DNA from: Desulfuromonadaceae bacterium
GTDB lineage: Bacteria > Desulfobacterota > Desulfuromonadia > Desulfuromonadales > SZUA-540
Direction of reading: 5' to 3'
Assembly: GCA_003250235.1 (NCBI GenBank)
Contig: QKGY01000187.1
Location: forward strand, 1 to 5,932
DNA: 5,932 nucleotides
Shown here: piece after piece, positions 1 to 5,713 of the stretch
How the letters are laid out: each line of letters begins with the position of its first letter
How positions within the stretch are numbered: the first letter of the stretch is position 1
Position numbers and translations under genes: made by a program
Notes under the pieces: generated by a model
Databases searched by the model: none
Seen by the model: the letters and a program-made list of their open reading frames with translations, nothing else
What the model was told of the DNA's origin: nothing

Positions 1-811
1 TCACCCCCATAACACCATGGATCACGTCGGAGACCTGCATGACCAGACGATCCTGCCCCCAGATGGGGAAATCGAGCAGAAAACCGGTAATTCCGACGGC
101 GATGCTGCTGACGATCATCAGCCAGAACCAGCCCTTTTCACCGGCGTTAATTTTGCCCACCGGCGGCCGCGGACCGCTGCCGATCATCCCCCCCATGTTC
201 TTGAACCACAAGAGGTCCGTCTTGCGGGGGATGTTGTCACGGAACCAGACCACGGCCTGCAGGAAAACACCGGCCAGAAACAGGGGGCCGGACCAGTTAT
301 GGATGACTTTGGCAACGGCCAGGTAGGCGGCGAATCCCTCGTGACCGAAGAGGGCGATCAACTGGCCACGGCCGAGAAGGATGGAGAGCCCGGTTAGGGC
401 CAGGATGATGAACAGCACCGCGGTATACCAGTGCAGTACTATTTCCCACCGGTTGTAACGGTCGATCATTTTCCCGGTGCGGGGCTCCTTCAGTTTGTCG
501 CCGCCGACGACCAGGTGGAACACGCCCATGGCCGCCAGGGCGAGACCGATGATCCAGGGGGTGATGTTGATGATGACCAGGTTGCGCAGTTCGCGCCAGT
601 TCTCGCCACCGTTCTGGATCAGGACGGCGTGTCCCTCGGAGGATACGGACGTGTAGCCGGGCACCCCGTTTCTGACCAGCCGCCAGAAGTCGGCCCGCGG
701 ATTGGTCTGCTCGGCGGCGGCCTGCAGGTAGATGGCGCAGCCGAGGAGAACAAGCAGTACCGCTCCCCATAACAGGTAGCGATTCCATGGTTTCTTGGCC
801 AGGGTCGTCAT
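1..811 (-). CDS. fdhC: Formate dehydrogenase cytochrome b subunit (gamma), 3' end beyond window
   Basis: This is the membrane quinone-reducing subunit of respiratory formate dehydrogenase. It takes electrons from the FdhB clusters through b hemes to quinone. The start is ATG at 811, with GGAGG five bases upstream. The frame stays open for 270 codons to the window edge, so the C-terminus is missing. Hydrophobic segments lie near residues 12-31, 78-103, 124-146, 161-189 and 228-248. Candidate heme ligands are H127 (in VLHWYTA), H171 (in KVIHNWSG) and H265 (in DVIHGVMGV). They correspond in context to three of the four FdnI heme histidines; the fourth should lie just past the edge. About 115 residues precede the FdnI-like core. 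They hold an N-terminal hydrophobic segment, a hydrophilic loop with the motif LIQNGGENWRELRN, and a second membrane span. E. coli FdnI lacks this extension, but other Fdh gamma subunits have it. The gene closes the visible operon, 23 nt after the lipoprotein gene. Family assignment is strong; the heme ligand roles are inferred. Confidence 0.93.
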   Translation of the reverse strand, partial: MTTLAKKPWNRYLLWGAVLLVLLGCAIYLQAAAEQTNPRADFWRLVRNGVPGYTSVSSEGHAVLIQNGGENWRELRNLVIINITPWIIGLALAAMGVFHLVVGGDKLKEPRTGKMIDRYNRWEIVLHWYTAVLFIILALTGLSILLGRGQLIALFGHEGFAAYLAVAKVIHNWSGPLFLAGVFLQAVVWFRDNIPRKTDLLWFKNMGGMIGSGPRPPVGKINAGEKGWFWLMIVSSIAVGITGFLLDFPIWGQDRLVMQVSDVIHGVMGV

Positions 812-815
812 AATT

Positions 816-820
816 ACCTC
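816..820 (-). promoter_or_regulatory. Ribosome binding site of fdhC
   Basis: GGAGG on the minus strand lies five bases before the ATG at 811. It fixes the start of a gene whose frame runs off the window edge. It lies in the 23-nt spacer after the lipoprotein stop, so no room is left for a separate promoter. Confidence 0.75.
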
Positions 821-834
821 CGCGTTACGGTGAT

Positions 835-1023
835 TCAGCGATCGGTCTGCCCTTTCTTGAGCCGGTCGTTCAGGTCCTGGTGCAGATCCTTGGACAGCAG
901 GGGGTCCTGGTCTCCCTTATAGGTACCGGGTTCATACCAGGTGAAGTCCCGTGACTCGTCGGAACAGGCCGACAGACCTATCAACAGGAAAAAGGCGATC
1001 AGTAACCATGCCGTGGTTTTCAT
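835..1023 (-). CDS. Small lipoprotein of the formate dehydrogenase operon (62 aa)
   Basis: This is a 62-residue protein with an N-terminal lipoprotein signal: MKT start, hydrophobic stretch at residues 5-16, lipobox LSAC and acylated Cys at 20. Residue +2 after the Cys is Ser, which by the E. coli sorting rule favours the outer membrane; this rule is not universal. The mature part is about 43 residues, charged and without further membrane segments. It carries the short pattern YEPGTYKGDQDPLL and a basic tail. The start is supported by AAGGAGG seven bases upstream of the ATG. The gene sits between fdhB and fdhC, with 55 and 23 nt spacers, so it is co-transcribed with the enzyme subunits. I do not know its function. 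Assembly or stabilisation of the membrane complex is a guess from position alone. The signal peptide, lipobox and strong ribosome binding site make it a real gene despite its size. Confidence 0.85.
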   Translation of the reverse strand: MKTTAWLLIAFFLLIGLSACSDESRDFTWYEPGTYKGDQDPLLSKDLHQDLNDRLKKGQTDR

Positions 1024-1046
1024 GGATTTTCCTCCTTATCAGCCGC

Positions 1047-1073
1047 CGCCATCGGGGACGGATGCCGATGACG
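1047..1073 (-). other. Hairpin in the fdhB-lipoprotein spacer
   Basis: Arms 1065-1073 and 1047-1055 can pair as nine base pairs, eight Watson-Crick and one U-G, around a nine-base loop. No U run follows on the transcribed strand, so it is not a standard intrinsic terminator. The lipoprotein ribosome binding site begins about ten bases downstream. The structure could mark an mRNA processing or stability point between genes needed in different amounts. That role is inferred. Confidence 0.4.
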
Positions 1074-1078
1074 CTTTC

Positions 1079-1669
1079 TCACTTTTTGAAATTATAGGCG
1101 GCTTGCCAGCGCCACATATCGAGAGTGCCGCCACGTTTCATCACGCGCTTGCGGTAGATATCAGCGACGATGTCGCCATCACCGCCCAGCAGCGCCTTAG
1201 TGGCGCACGTCTCGGCGCAGAGCGGCAGCTTCCCTTCGGCGATGCGGTTGCGTCCGTAGTTCCTGTATTCTTCCACCGAGTTATCCGCTGGCGGCCCGCC
1301 GGCGCAGAAGGTGCATTTGTCCATCTTGCCGCGGGCGCCGAAAGCACTCTCTTCAGGAAACTGGGGAGCGCCGAAGGGACAGGCATAAAAGCAGTAGCCG
1401 CAGCCGATGCACAAATTCTTGTCATGCAGGACGATGCCGTCGGGGGTGAAATAGAAACAGTCCACCGGACAGACTGCGGCGCATGGAGCATCGGTGCAGT
1501 GCATGCAGGCAACCGACACGGACTTCTCACCCTTTTCGCCGTCGCGCAGGGTGACCACATGCCGGCGGTTGATCCCTTCAGGGACATCATGTTCATTATT
1601 GCAGGCAGTGACACAACCATTGCATTCAATGCAACGTTCGGGGTCACAGAAGAATTTCATGCGAGCCAT
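1079..1669 (-). CDS. fdhB: Formate dehydrogenase iron-sulfur subunit (beta), four [4Fe-4S] clusters
   Basis: This 196-residue DmsB/FdnH-type electron transfer subunit wires FdhA to FdhC. Sixteen cysteines form four cluster motifs: C13-C16-C19-C23, C55-C58-C63-C67, C87-C90-C93-C97 and C119-C122-C151-C155. Two more cysteines, C8 and C71, lie outside the pattern. E. coli FdnH (about 294 aa) has a C-terminal membrane helix; this protein ends soon after the last cluster, at YNFKK, with none. It has no signal peptide, so it probably crosses the membrane bound to the Tat-exported FdhA, as known for this family. The start at 1669 has GGAG seven bases upstream, just after the fdhA stop, with a 13-nt spacer that suggests coupled translation. 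An in-frame ATG at codon 4 is a less likely start. Short beta subunits like this are usual in Fdh loci with this gene order. Confidence 0.96.
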   Translation of the reverse strand: MARMKFFCDPERCIECNGCVTACNNEHDVPEGINRRHVVTLRDGEKGEKSVSVACMHCTDAPCAAVCPVDCFYFTPDGIVLHDKNLCIGCGYCFYACPFGAPQFPEESAFGARGKMDKCTFCAGGPPADNSVEEYRNYGRNRIAEGKLPLCAETCATKALLGGDGDIVADIYRKRVMKRGGTLDMWRWQAAYNFKK

Positions 1670-1682
1670 GGTTCCTCTCCTT

Positions 1683-4571
1683 TCACGCCGGACTGATGCG
1701 GCAGAGCGTCGCTTTGGTTTCCTGCATCTGGGTCACGGAATCGTAGCCGTAGGTGGTGGCTGTGTTACAGGATTCACCACGGGCATAGGGGACTGTTCCC
1801 TCGGGATATTTATCCTGGAGATCCTTCCCCTGGAACCAGCCGCCGAAATGAAACGGCGTCCACACCACGCCCGCACCGACCCGCGGGGTAATCATGGCCC
1901 GGACCTTGATGCGTCCGCCTTCGGCACCCTCAAGCCAGATATACTGCCAGTGGGAGATACCGGCGTCGTTGGCGTCCTTGGGATTGATCTCGGCAAACAT
2001 TTCAGGCTGCAGCTTGGCCAACCAGGGGTTGGATCGTGTCTCGGCGCCACCCCCCTCATATTCGACCAGGCGGCCGCTGGTAAAGACCAGCGGGTATTTC
2101 TGCGAATGGTCTTCCCGCTGGATCGACATGTAGCGGGTGGGCAGGCGCCAGAAGGCCTTGCGGTCCTGGTAGGTGGGATACTGCTCCACCAGATCGAAGC
2201 GGGGTGTATAGAGGGGCTCGCGATGAATGGGGACCGGGTCCGGATATTCCCAGACCTTGCAGCGTGCCTTGGCATTCCCGAAGGGGGCGCATTCATGCTT
2301 GATCGCCACCCGCTGGATGCCGCCGGAGAGATCGGTCTTCCAGTTGCGGCCTTCGGCGGCCTGTTGTTCGGCGGGCGTCAGCTCCTTCCACCAGCCTAGC
2401 TTCTTGAGCATCGCATCGGTAAATTCCGGATAGCCGTCGGTCAAAGCGGATTTTTTCGAATAGACCCCCTCGGCCAGCAGATTTTCCCCATCGCGCTCGG
2501 TGCCGAAACGGGCCCGGAAGGTCAGTCCGCCTTTGGACACCGGCTTGCTGGGGTCATAGAGGATCGGCGTGCCCGGGTGCTTCATTTCGGGAGTCCCCCA
2601 GCAGGGCCAGGGGAGGCCGTAGTATTCACCGTCGCAGGGACCGCCCTCGGCCAGCAGGGTGGTGGTGTTGAAGGTCTGCCGGTGTTCGGCCTGCAGCTTG
2701 AGGCGTTCCGGGCTCTGGCCGGTGTAGCCGATGGTCCAGGTGCCGCGGTTGATCTCGCGCAGGATGTCTTCGATCAGCGGCTCCTCGCCGTTGATCTTGA
2801 TGTTCTTGAACAGCTGATCGGCAAACCCCAGTTTTTTCGCCAGCAGGTAGAGGACGACATGGTCGGGCTTCGACTCGTAAAGCGGCTCGATCACTTTCTC
2901 GCGCCACTGCAGGGAGCGATTGGAGGCGGTGACCGATCCATAGGTCTCGAACTGGGTAGAGGTCGGCAGCAGATAGGTGTTGTCCTTGCGATCGCTCATC
3001 ACCGCCATGTGGGTAGGATAGGGATCGGAGATGACCACCATCTCCAGCTTCTCCAGGGCCTCCTTCATTTCCGTGCCGCGGGTCTGGCTGTTGCTGGCGT
3101 GCCCCTGGAAAAAGACCGCCCGGAAATTGTCGCGCTGCGACAGGTTGGCCTTGTCCTCGAGAATCCCGTCGATCCAGCGGGAGACCGGAATCCCCGGGAT
3201 ATTCATGGTGTAGGCCATTTGGCCGTTGCCGGCATCATACTTCCGGTCCATGTCGAAACGGCTCTTCAGCCATTGGTAATCGACTCCCCAGACTCGCGCC
3301 CAGTGCTGCCAGGCCCCCTCTGACAATCCGTAATAACCTGGCAGAGTGTGACTGTTGGGGCCGACATCGGTCGCCCCCTGAACGTTGTCGTGGCCGCGGA
3401 AAATATTGGCGCCGCCGCCGGCCTTGCCGATATTGCCGAGGGCCAGCTGAAGGATGCAGAAGATCCGGGTGATGTTGTTGCCGATATGATGCTGGGTGCC
3501 GCCCATGCACCAGACGATGGTGCCGGGACGATTTTCCGCCATGACCCTGGCGATCTCCTCGACTTTTTCCGGGGGCATGCCGGTGACGTTTTCCACCTTG
3601 TCGGGCGGCCAGTTCTGCGCCTCGGCTTTGATGTCATCCATGGACCAGACCCGGGCATCGATATATTCCTTGTCCTCCCAGCCGTTCTTGAAGATGTGCC
3701 AGAGCAGACCGTAGATAAAGGGGACATCGGTTCCCGGACGCAGGCGGCCGTAGATATCGGCATGCGCGGCCGTACGGGTGTAGCGCGGATCGACGACGAT
3801 CATCTTGGCGCCGTTTTCCTTGGCGCGCAGGATGTGCTGCATGGCCACCGGATGAGCCTCGGCGGCATTGGAACCGACAAACAGCATGGCCTTGCAGTTG
3901 TGCATGTCGTTGTAGGAGTTGGTCATGGCGCCATAGCCCCAGGTGGAGGCCACGCCGGCGACGGTGGTGGAATGGCAGATACGGGCCTGATGATCCATGT
4001 TGTTGGTGCCCCAGAAAGCGGCGAATTTGCGCTGCAGGTAGGAGCCCTCGTTGCTCGCTTTGGAAGAACCGCACCAGAAGACCGCATCGGGGCCGGACGT
4101 CTTGCGGATCTCCAACAGTTTGTCGCCGATTTCATTGATGGCCTGGTCCCAGGAAAGGCGCTGCCAGGAGCCGTTGACCAGTTTCATCGGATATTTCAAT
4201 CGGCGATGCCCCAGGCCGTGATGCCTGACCGACGCACCTTTGGCGCAGTGGGCACCGAGATTGAGAGGTGATTCGAAGTCGGGCTCCTGGCCGGTCCACA
4301 CTCCGTTCTGGATCTCGGCAATGACGCCGCATCCTACCGAGCAGTGGGTACAGATAGAGCGTCGCCTTTCGATCTGTACATCCGGCTTGGGAATATTCTC
4401 TTTTTCTTGAGCAGAGGCCTGACGCACAACCGATAGAGGCAATATCCCCATCAAAGCGCCGCTTCCCAGGGCAACACCACTGCGGCGAAGGAAAGCTCTG
4501 CGGTCAATGCCCTGTTTCCGAACCGGCTCCTCATCGACCTGTTTCAGCCACTTTTTCCTGAACTCAGTCAT
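1683..4571 (-). CDS. fdhA: Formate dehydrogenase catalytic subunit (alpha), Tat-exported, Cys-type
   Basis: This 962-residue molybdopterin oxidoreductase would oxidise formate to CO2 on the periplasmic side. Residues 1-54 form a Tat signal: DRRAFLRR with the twin arginines at 24-25, a hydrophobic stretch, and an ASA cleavage site at 52-54. The [4Fe-4S] site is C74-C77-C81-C109, followed by K111, which lies between cluster and cofactor in this family. The active site motif ARICHSTT places C199 and H200 where E. coli FdnG has Sec and His. The codon at 3975-3977 is TGC. R392 in FRGHDNVQG matches the conserved catalytic arginine of FdhF/FdnG. The region from about 825 to 955 is the molybdopterin-dinucleotide binding domain. 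The length is slightly under FdnG (1015 aa) and typical of non-Sec Fdh alpha subunits. The start ATG has GGAG eight bases upstream. The preceding 166-nt gap contains likely regulatory sites. Whether the metal is molybdenum or tungsten cannot be read from the sequence. Confidence 0.97.
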   Translation of the reverse strand: MTEFRKKWLKQVDEEPVRKQGIDRRAFLRRSGVALGSGALMGILPLSVVRQASAQEKENIPKPDVQIERRRSICTHCSVGCGVIAEIQNGVWTGQEPDFESPLNLGAHCAKGASVRHHGLGHRRLKYPMKLVNGSWQRLSWDQAINEIGDKLLEIRKTSGPDAVFWCGSSKASNEGSYLQRKFAAFWGTNNMDHQARICHSTTVAGVASTWGYGAMTNSYNDMHNCKAMLFVGSNAAEAHPVAMQHILRAKENGAKMIVVDPRYTRTAAHADIYGRLRPGTDVPFIYGLLWHIFKNGWEDKEYIDARVWSMDDIKAEAQNWPPDKVENVTGMPPEKVEEIARVMAENRPGTIVWCMGGTQHHIGNNITRIFCILQLALGNIGKAGGGANIFRGHDNVQGATDVGPNSHTLPGYYGLSEGAWQHWARVWGVDYQWLKSRFDMDRKYDAGNGQMAYTMNIPGIPVSRWIDGILEDKANLSQRDNFRAVFFQGHASNSQTRGTEMKEALEKLEMVVISDPYPTHMAVMSDRKDNTYLLPTSTQFETYGSVTASNRSLQWREKVIEPLYESKPDHVVLYLLAKKLGFADQLFKNIKINGEEPLIEDILREINRGTWTIGYTGQSPERLKLQAEHRQTFNTTTLLAEGGPCDGEYYGLPWPCWGTPEMKHPGTPILYDPSKPVSKGGLTFRARFGTERDGENLLAEGVYSKKSALTDGYPEFTDAMLKKLGWWKELTPAEQQAAEGRNWKTDLSGGIQRVAIKHECAPFGNAKARCKVWEYPDPVPIHREPLYTPRFDLVEQYPTYQDRKAFWRLPTRYMSIQREDHSQKYPLVFTSGRLVEYEGGGAETRSNPWLAKLQPEMFAEINPKDANDAGISHWQYIWLEGAEGGRIKVRAMITPRVGAGVVWTPFHFGGWFQGKDLQDKYPEGTVPYARGESCNTATTYGYDSVTQMQETKATLCRISPA

Positions 4572-4613
4572 GTCAGGCTCTCCCGTATCCTAAATGTTTT
4601 GACCATCCCGGAA

Positions 4614-4619
4614 ATTCAA
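4614..4619 (-). promoter_or_regulatory. Possible -10 element of an FNR-type fdhA promoter
   Basis: TTGAAT on the minus strand matches four of six bases of TATAAT, including the important first T, second A and last T. It lies 23 nt downstream of the FNR-like box at 4643-4656; the usual class II activator gap is about 22 nt. The start point would be near 4607, leaving a leader of about 36 nt before fdhA. Alone the hexamer is weak; only its distance to the box makes it notable. Confidence 0.3.
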
Positions 4620-4642
4620 CCTGCCCACTTTCACCAATGGAG

Positions 4643-4656
4643 TTGATGAACATCAG
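4643..4656. promoter_or_regulatory. FNR/Anr/Dnr-type binding site upstream of fdhA
   Basis: TTGATGAACATCAG on the plus strand matches nine of ten specified bases of the FNR consensus TTGAT-N4-ATCAA. The centre is about 79 nt upstream of the fdhA start codon. A weak -10 hexamer follows at nearly class II spacing on the fdhA strand. FNR-family proteins activate anaerobic respiration genes, including formate dehydrogenase-N in E. coli, which makes the site biologically sensible. CRP-family regulators with related half sites (Dnr, Anr) could also bind. Confidence 0.55.
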
Positions 4657-4692
4657 GGGGGCATATTTGTTTCACTTGCGCCCCGATTCCTT

Positions 4693-4708
4693 AGCAAAAG
4701 GTTGTCCA
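4693..4708 (-). promoter_or_regulatory. Possible sigma-54 (-24/-12) promoter for fdhA
   Basis: The minus strand reads TGGACAACCTTTTGCT. The invariant GG and GC doublets are exactly ten bases apart, as in TGGCACG-N4-TTGCW, and the -12 half (TTGCT) is perfect. The four bases after TGG do not match the consensus. The start would fall near 4682, giving a leader of about 110 nt. It would place the FNR-like box in the transcribed leader, so the two promoter models compete or the box acts as a repressor site for this one. No enhancer site is recognised. Confidence 0.35.
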
Positions 4709-4737
4709 TTGGCGCGTAAACAGCTGAGACGCAGCGA

Positions 4738-4938
4738 TCAGCTCCGCGCCGTTTCATAATATTTCCTGATATGGCTTGTTTCCCGGTACCCCTGTGCCGA
4801 TGAAGGTTGCGGTTGCCGCAAGGCCGGTGGCTTTCTGCCTTTGTTTCCCCTCACAGCTCCCAGGAATAAGGCTGCGCCCCCCAGGGCAGATATCGATTTC
4901 AAAAAAGCACGTCTCTGTTCGGAATACGGTTTCTTCAT
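4738..4938 (-). CDS. Formate dehydrogenase region TAT target protein (66 aa)
   Basis: This small Tat substrate matches the family described as 'formate dehydrogenase region TAT target' (TIGR02811 as I recall it), named FdhX in some Shewanella annotations. The N-terminus has the twin-arginine motif QRRAFLKS (RR near residues 9-10) and a hydrophobic stretch SALGGAALFLGAV. The C-terminus reads YRETSHIRKYYETA, which fits the family pattern Y-[HRK]-x-[TS]-x-H-[IV]-x-x-[YF]-Y at every fixed position. Between them is a Pro/Gln/Ser-rich linker with no cysteine, so no cluster ligands are visible. The ATG at 4938 is chosen because AAGGAGG ends eight bases before it. A GTG at 4956 would include the ribosome binding site in the coding region, and the ATG at 4944 is only two bases from it. 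The gene lies between the chaperone gene and fdhA. Its function is unknown; use of the Tat route suggests a folded or co-exported accessory protein or subunit. Confidence 0.9.
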   Translation of the reverse strand: MKKPYSEQRRAFLKSISALGGAALFLGAVRGNKGRKPPALRQPQPSSAQGYRETSHIRKYYETARS

Positions 4939-4946
4939 GGTCATGT

Positions 4947-4953
4947 CCTCCTT
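4947..4953 (-). promoter_or_regulatory. Ribosome binding site that sets the small Tat protein start
   Basis: AAGGAGG on the minus strand lies eight bases before the ATG at 4938. It selects that ATG over the ATG at 4944 and the GTG at 4956. The resulting 66-residue length agrees with the family's usual size of 70 residues or fewer. Confidence 0.8.
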
Positions 4954-5044
4954 CACCGCTTGACACGAAATGTTTCAGAAGCCATTTGCTGCAACTGCCA
5001 TGAGCTTTCCCTGTCTGCTTACGTCCATCATCGATGCAGAGGGT

Positions 5045-5713
5045 TCAAACGGGTACTTGTTCGTTATGCTGCAATGAGGCGTATTTTTCACAGCTTTCGG
5101 CATGTTGCAGAAATTCCGCTTCGACCTCGAGAAAACTCCTGCCGAATCCCGCCACCGCCCGGTAAAACCGAATATTCCTCAGCCCCTGCAGATCCTTAAA
5201 AAAAAGAGGCATCCAGGTGACAAGATGATTATTGAAAAATGCAGCCTGCTCGCTTTGGGGAATTCCATTCTGCGGTGCGCTGAGCAGGGCCATAATTTCA
5301 CAGAGAACGCCGACATGATCCTCCGACTCAAAACAGTCCGTCTGCCTGACAATTTCCAATTGCAGGAGATCGCCCCTGATTTCGGCCAAGGGAGTGGACT
5401 GGATCGCTTTTTCCACATACCAGGAAGCGTATGGCACCAGCTCGCCGCTTCCCAGACCCATGAAAACCCTCTGATACTCTTCGCAGATGCTCTGCACCGG
5501 GTACTCGGCTCCGGCCCGGCAAAGCTCGCTCAACGTCATCTGCAGGCCTAGGGGGAGATCCTTTTCCCAGCTCAGGTTGCGCAACAGACCGATGGTCTCC
5601 GGGGAGGGTGAATCCCTCAGCAATGCAGCAAGCAATACATAGGCATCGGTGCGCATTGACCTGTGGGGTCCAAACCACGAGGGCATGTTCTGGTGGGCCA
5701 GTGTCGTATTCAT
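5045..5713 (-). CDS. TorD/DmsD-family chaperone for formate dehydrogenase
   Basis: This 222-residue cytoplasmic protein of the TorD family (redox enzyme maturation proteins) binds Tat signal peptides of molybdoenzymes and holds back export until the cofactor is in. Typical features are the motif EYQRVFMGLGSGELVPYASW near residues 79-98, EDHVGVLCEIMALL at 131-144, and HLVTWMPLFFKDL at 163-175. The protein reads as all-helical with no signal or membrane segment. The likely client is the FdhA Tat signal, encoded downstream. The start ATG at 5713 overlaps the TGA of the preceding gene as ATGA, which implies translational coupling, and AGGAG lies ten bases upstream. A longer reading from 5869 would overlap the upstream gene by 160 bases and adds residues unlike this family. 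In Shewanella an equivalent gene has been called fdhT; I leave the symbol blank because that name is also used for an unrelated selenium protein. Confidence 0.9.
   Translation of the reverse strand: MNTTLAHQNMPSWFGPHRSMRTDAYVLLAALLRDSPSPETIGLLRNLSWEKDLPLGLQMTLSELCRAGAEYPVQSICEEYQRVFMGLGSGELVPYASWYVEKAIQSTPLAEIRGDLLQLEIVRQTDCFESEDHVGVLCEIMALLSAPQNGIPQSEQAAFFNNHLVTWMPLFFKDLQGLRNIRFYRAVAGFGRSFLEVEAEFLQHAESCEKYASLQHNEQVPV

Larger units (their letters stand above)
4634..4712. repeat. Spaced 8-bp inverted repeat upstream of fdhA
   Basis: CCAATGGA at 4634-4641 and its exact reverse complement TCCATTGG at 4705-4712 are 71 bp apart centre to centre. One arm abuts the FNR-like box and the other overlaps the -24 motif. 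Inside lies a second pair, GGGGC (4658-4662) and GCCCC (4680-4684), with a 17-nt loop. The arrangement could bind a regulator or fold in a leader RNA. An 8-bp pair somewhere in 166 nt is not rare by chance (roughly one in five), so this is tentative. Confidence 0.3.

Noticed and set aside
297..788. 163-codon minus-strand open frame inside fdhC
   Set aside because: It is an alternate frame of fdhC, giving an Arg/Pro/Gly-rich translation with no membrane segments, while the fdhC frame from 811 gives clear helices and heme histidines.
941..1696. 251-codon plus-strand open frame opposite fdhB
   Set aside because: Antisense to a gene with sixteen correctly spaced cluster cysteines; no family features.
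1494..2399. 301-codon plus-strand open frame across the fdhB-fdhA junction
   Set aside because: Antisense to two conserved genes and their 13-nt spacer; no recognisable domain in the translation.
2577..3323. 248-codon plus-strand open frame opposite fdhA
   Set aside because: Antisense shadow of a conserved coding region with no recognisable domain.
3975..3977. Selenocysteine codon in fdhA
   Set aside because: The codon is TGC, an ordinary cysteine; no in-frame TGA occurs before the stop at 1683-1685.
3348..4271. 307-codon plus-strand open frame opposite fdhA
   Set aside because: It lies entirely antisense to a well-conserved fdhA region, its translation has no recognisable domain, and GC-rich third positions explain long antisense frames here.
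4738..4956. GTG start giving a 72-residue form of the small Tat protein
   Set aside because: The coding region would contain the AAGGAGG that serves the ATG at 4938, and 66 residues is the family length.
4939..5044. Terminator or promoter between the chaperone gene and the small Tat gene
   Set aside because: Only four-base stems and a CATCGATG palindrome are visible, with no U run, FNR-like box or convincing -35/-10 pair.
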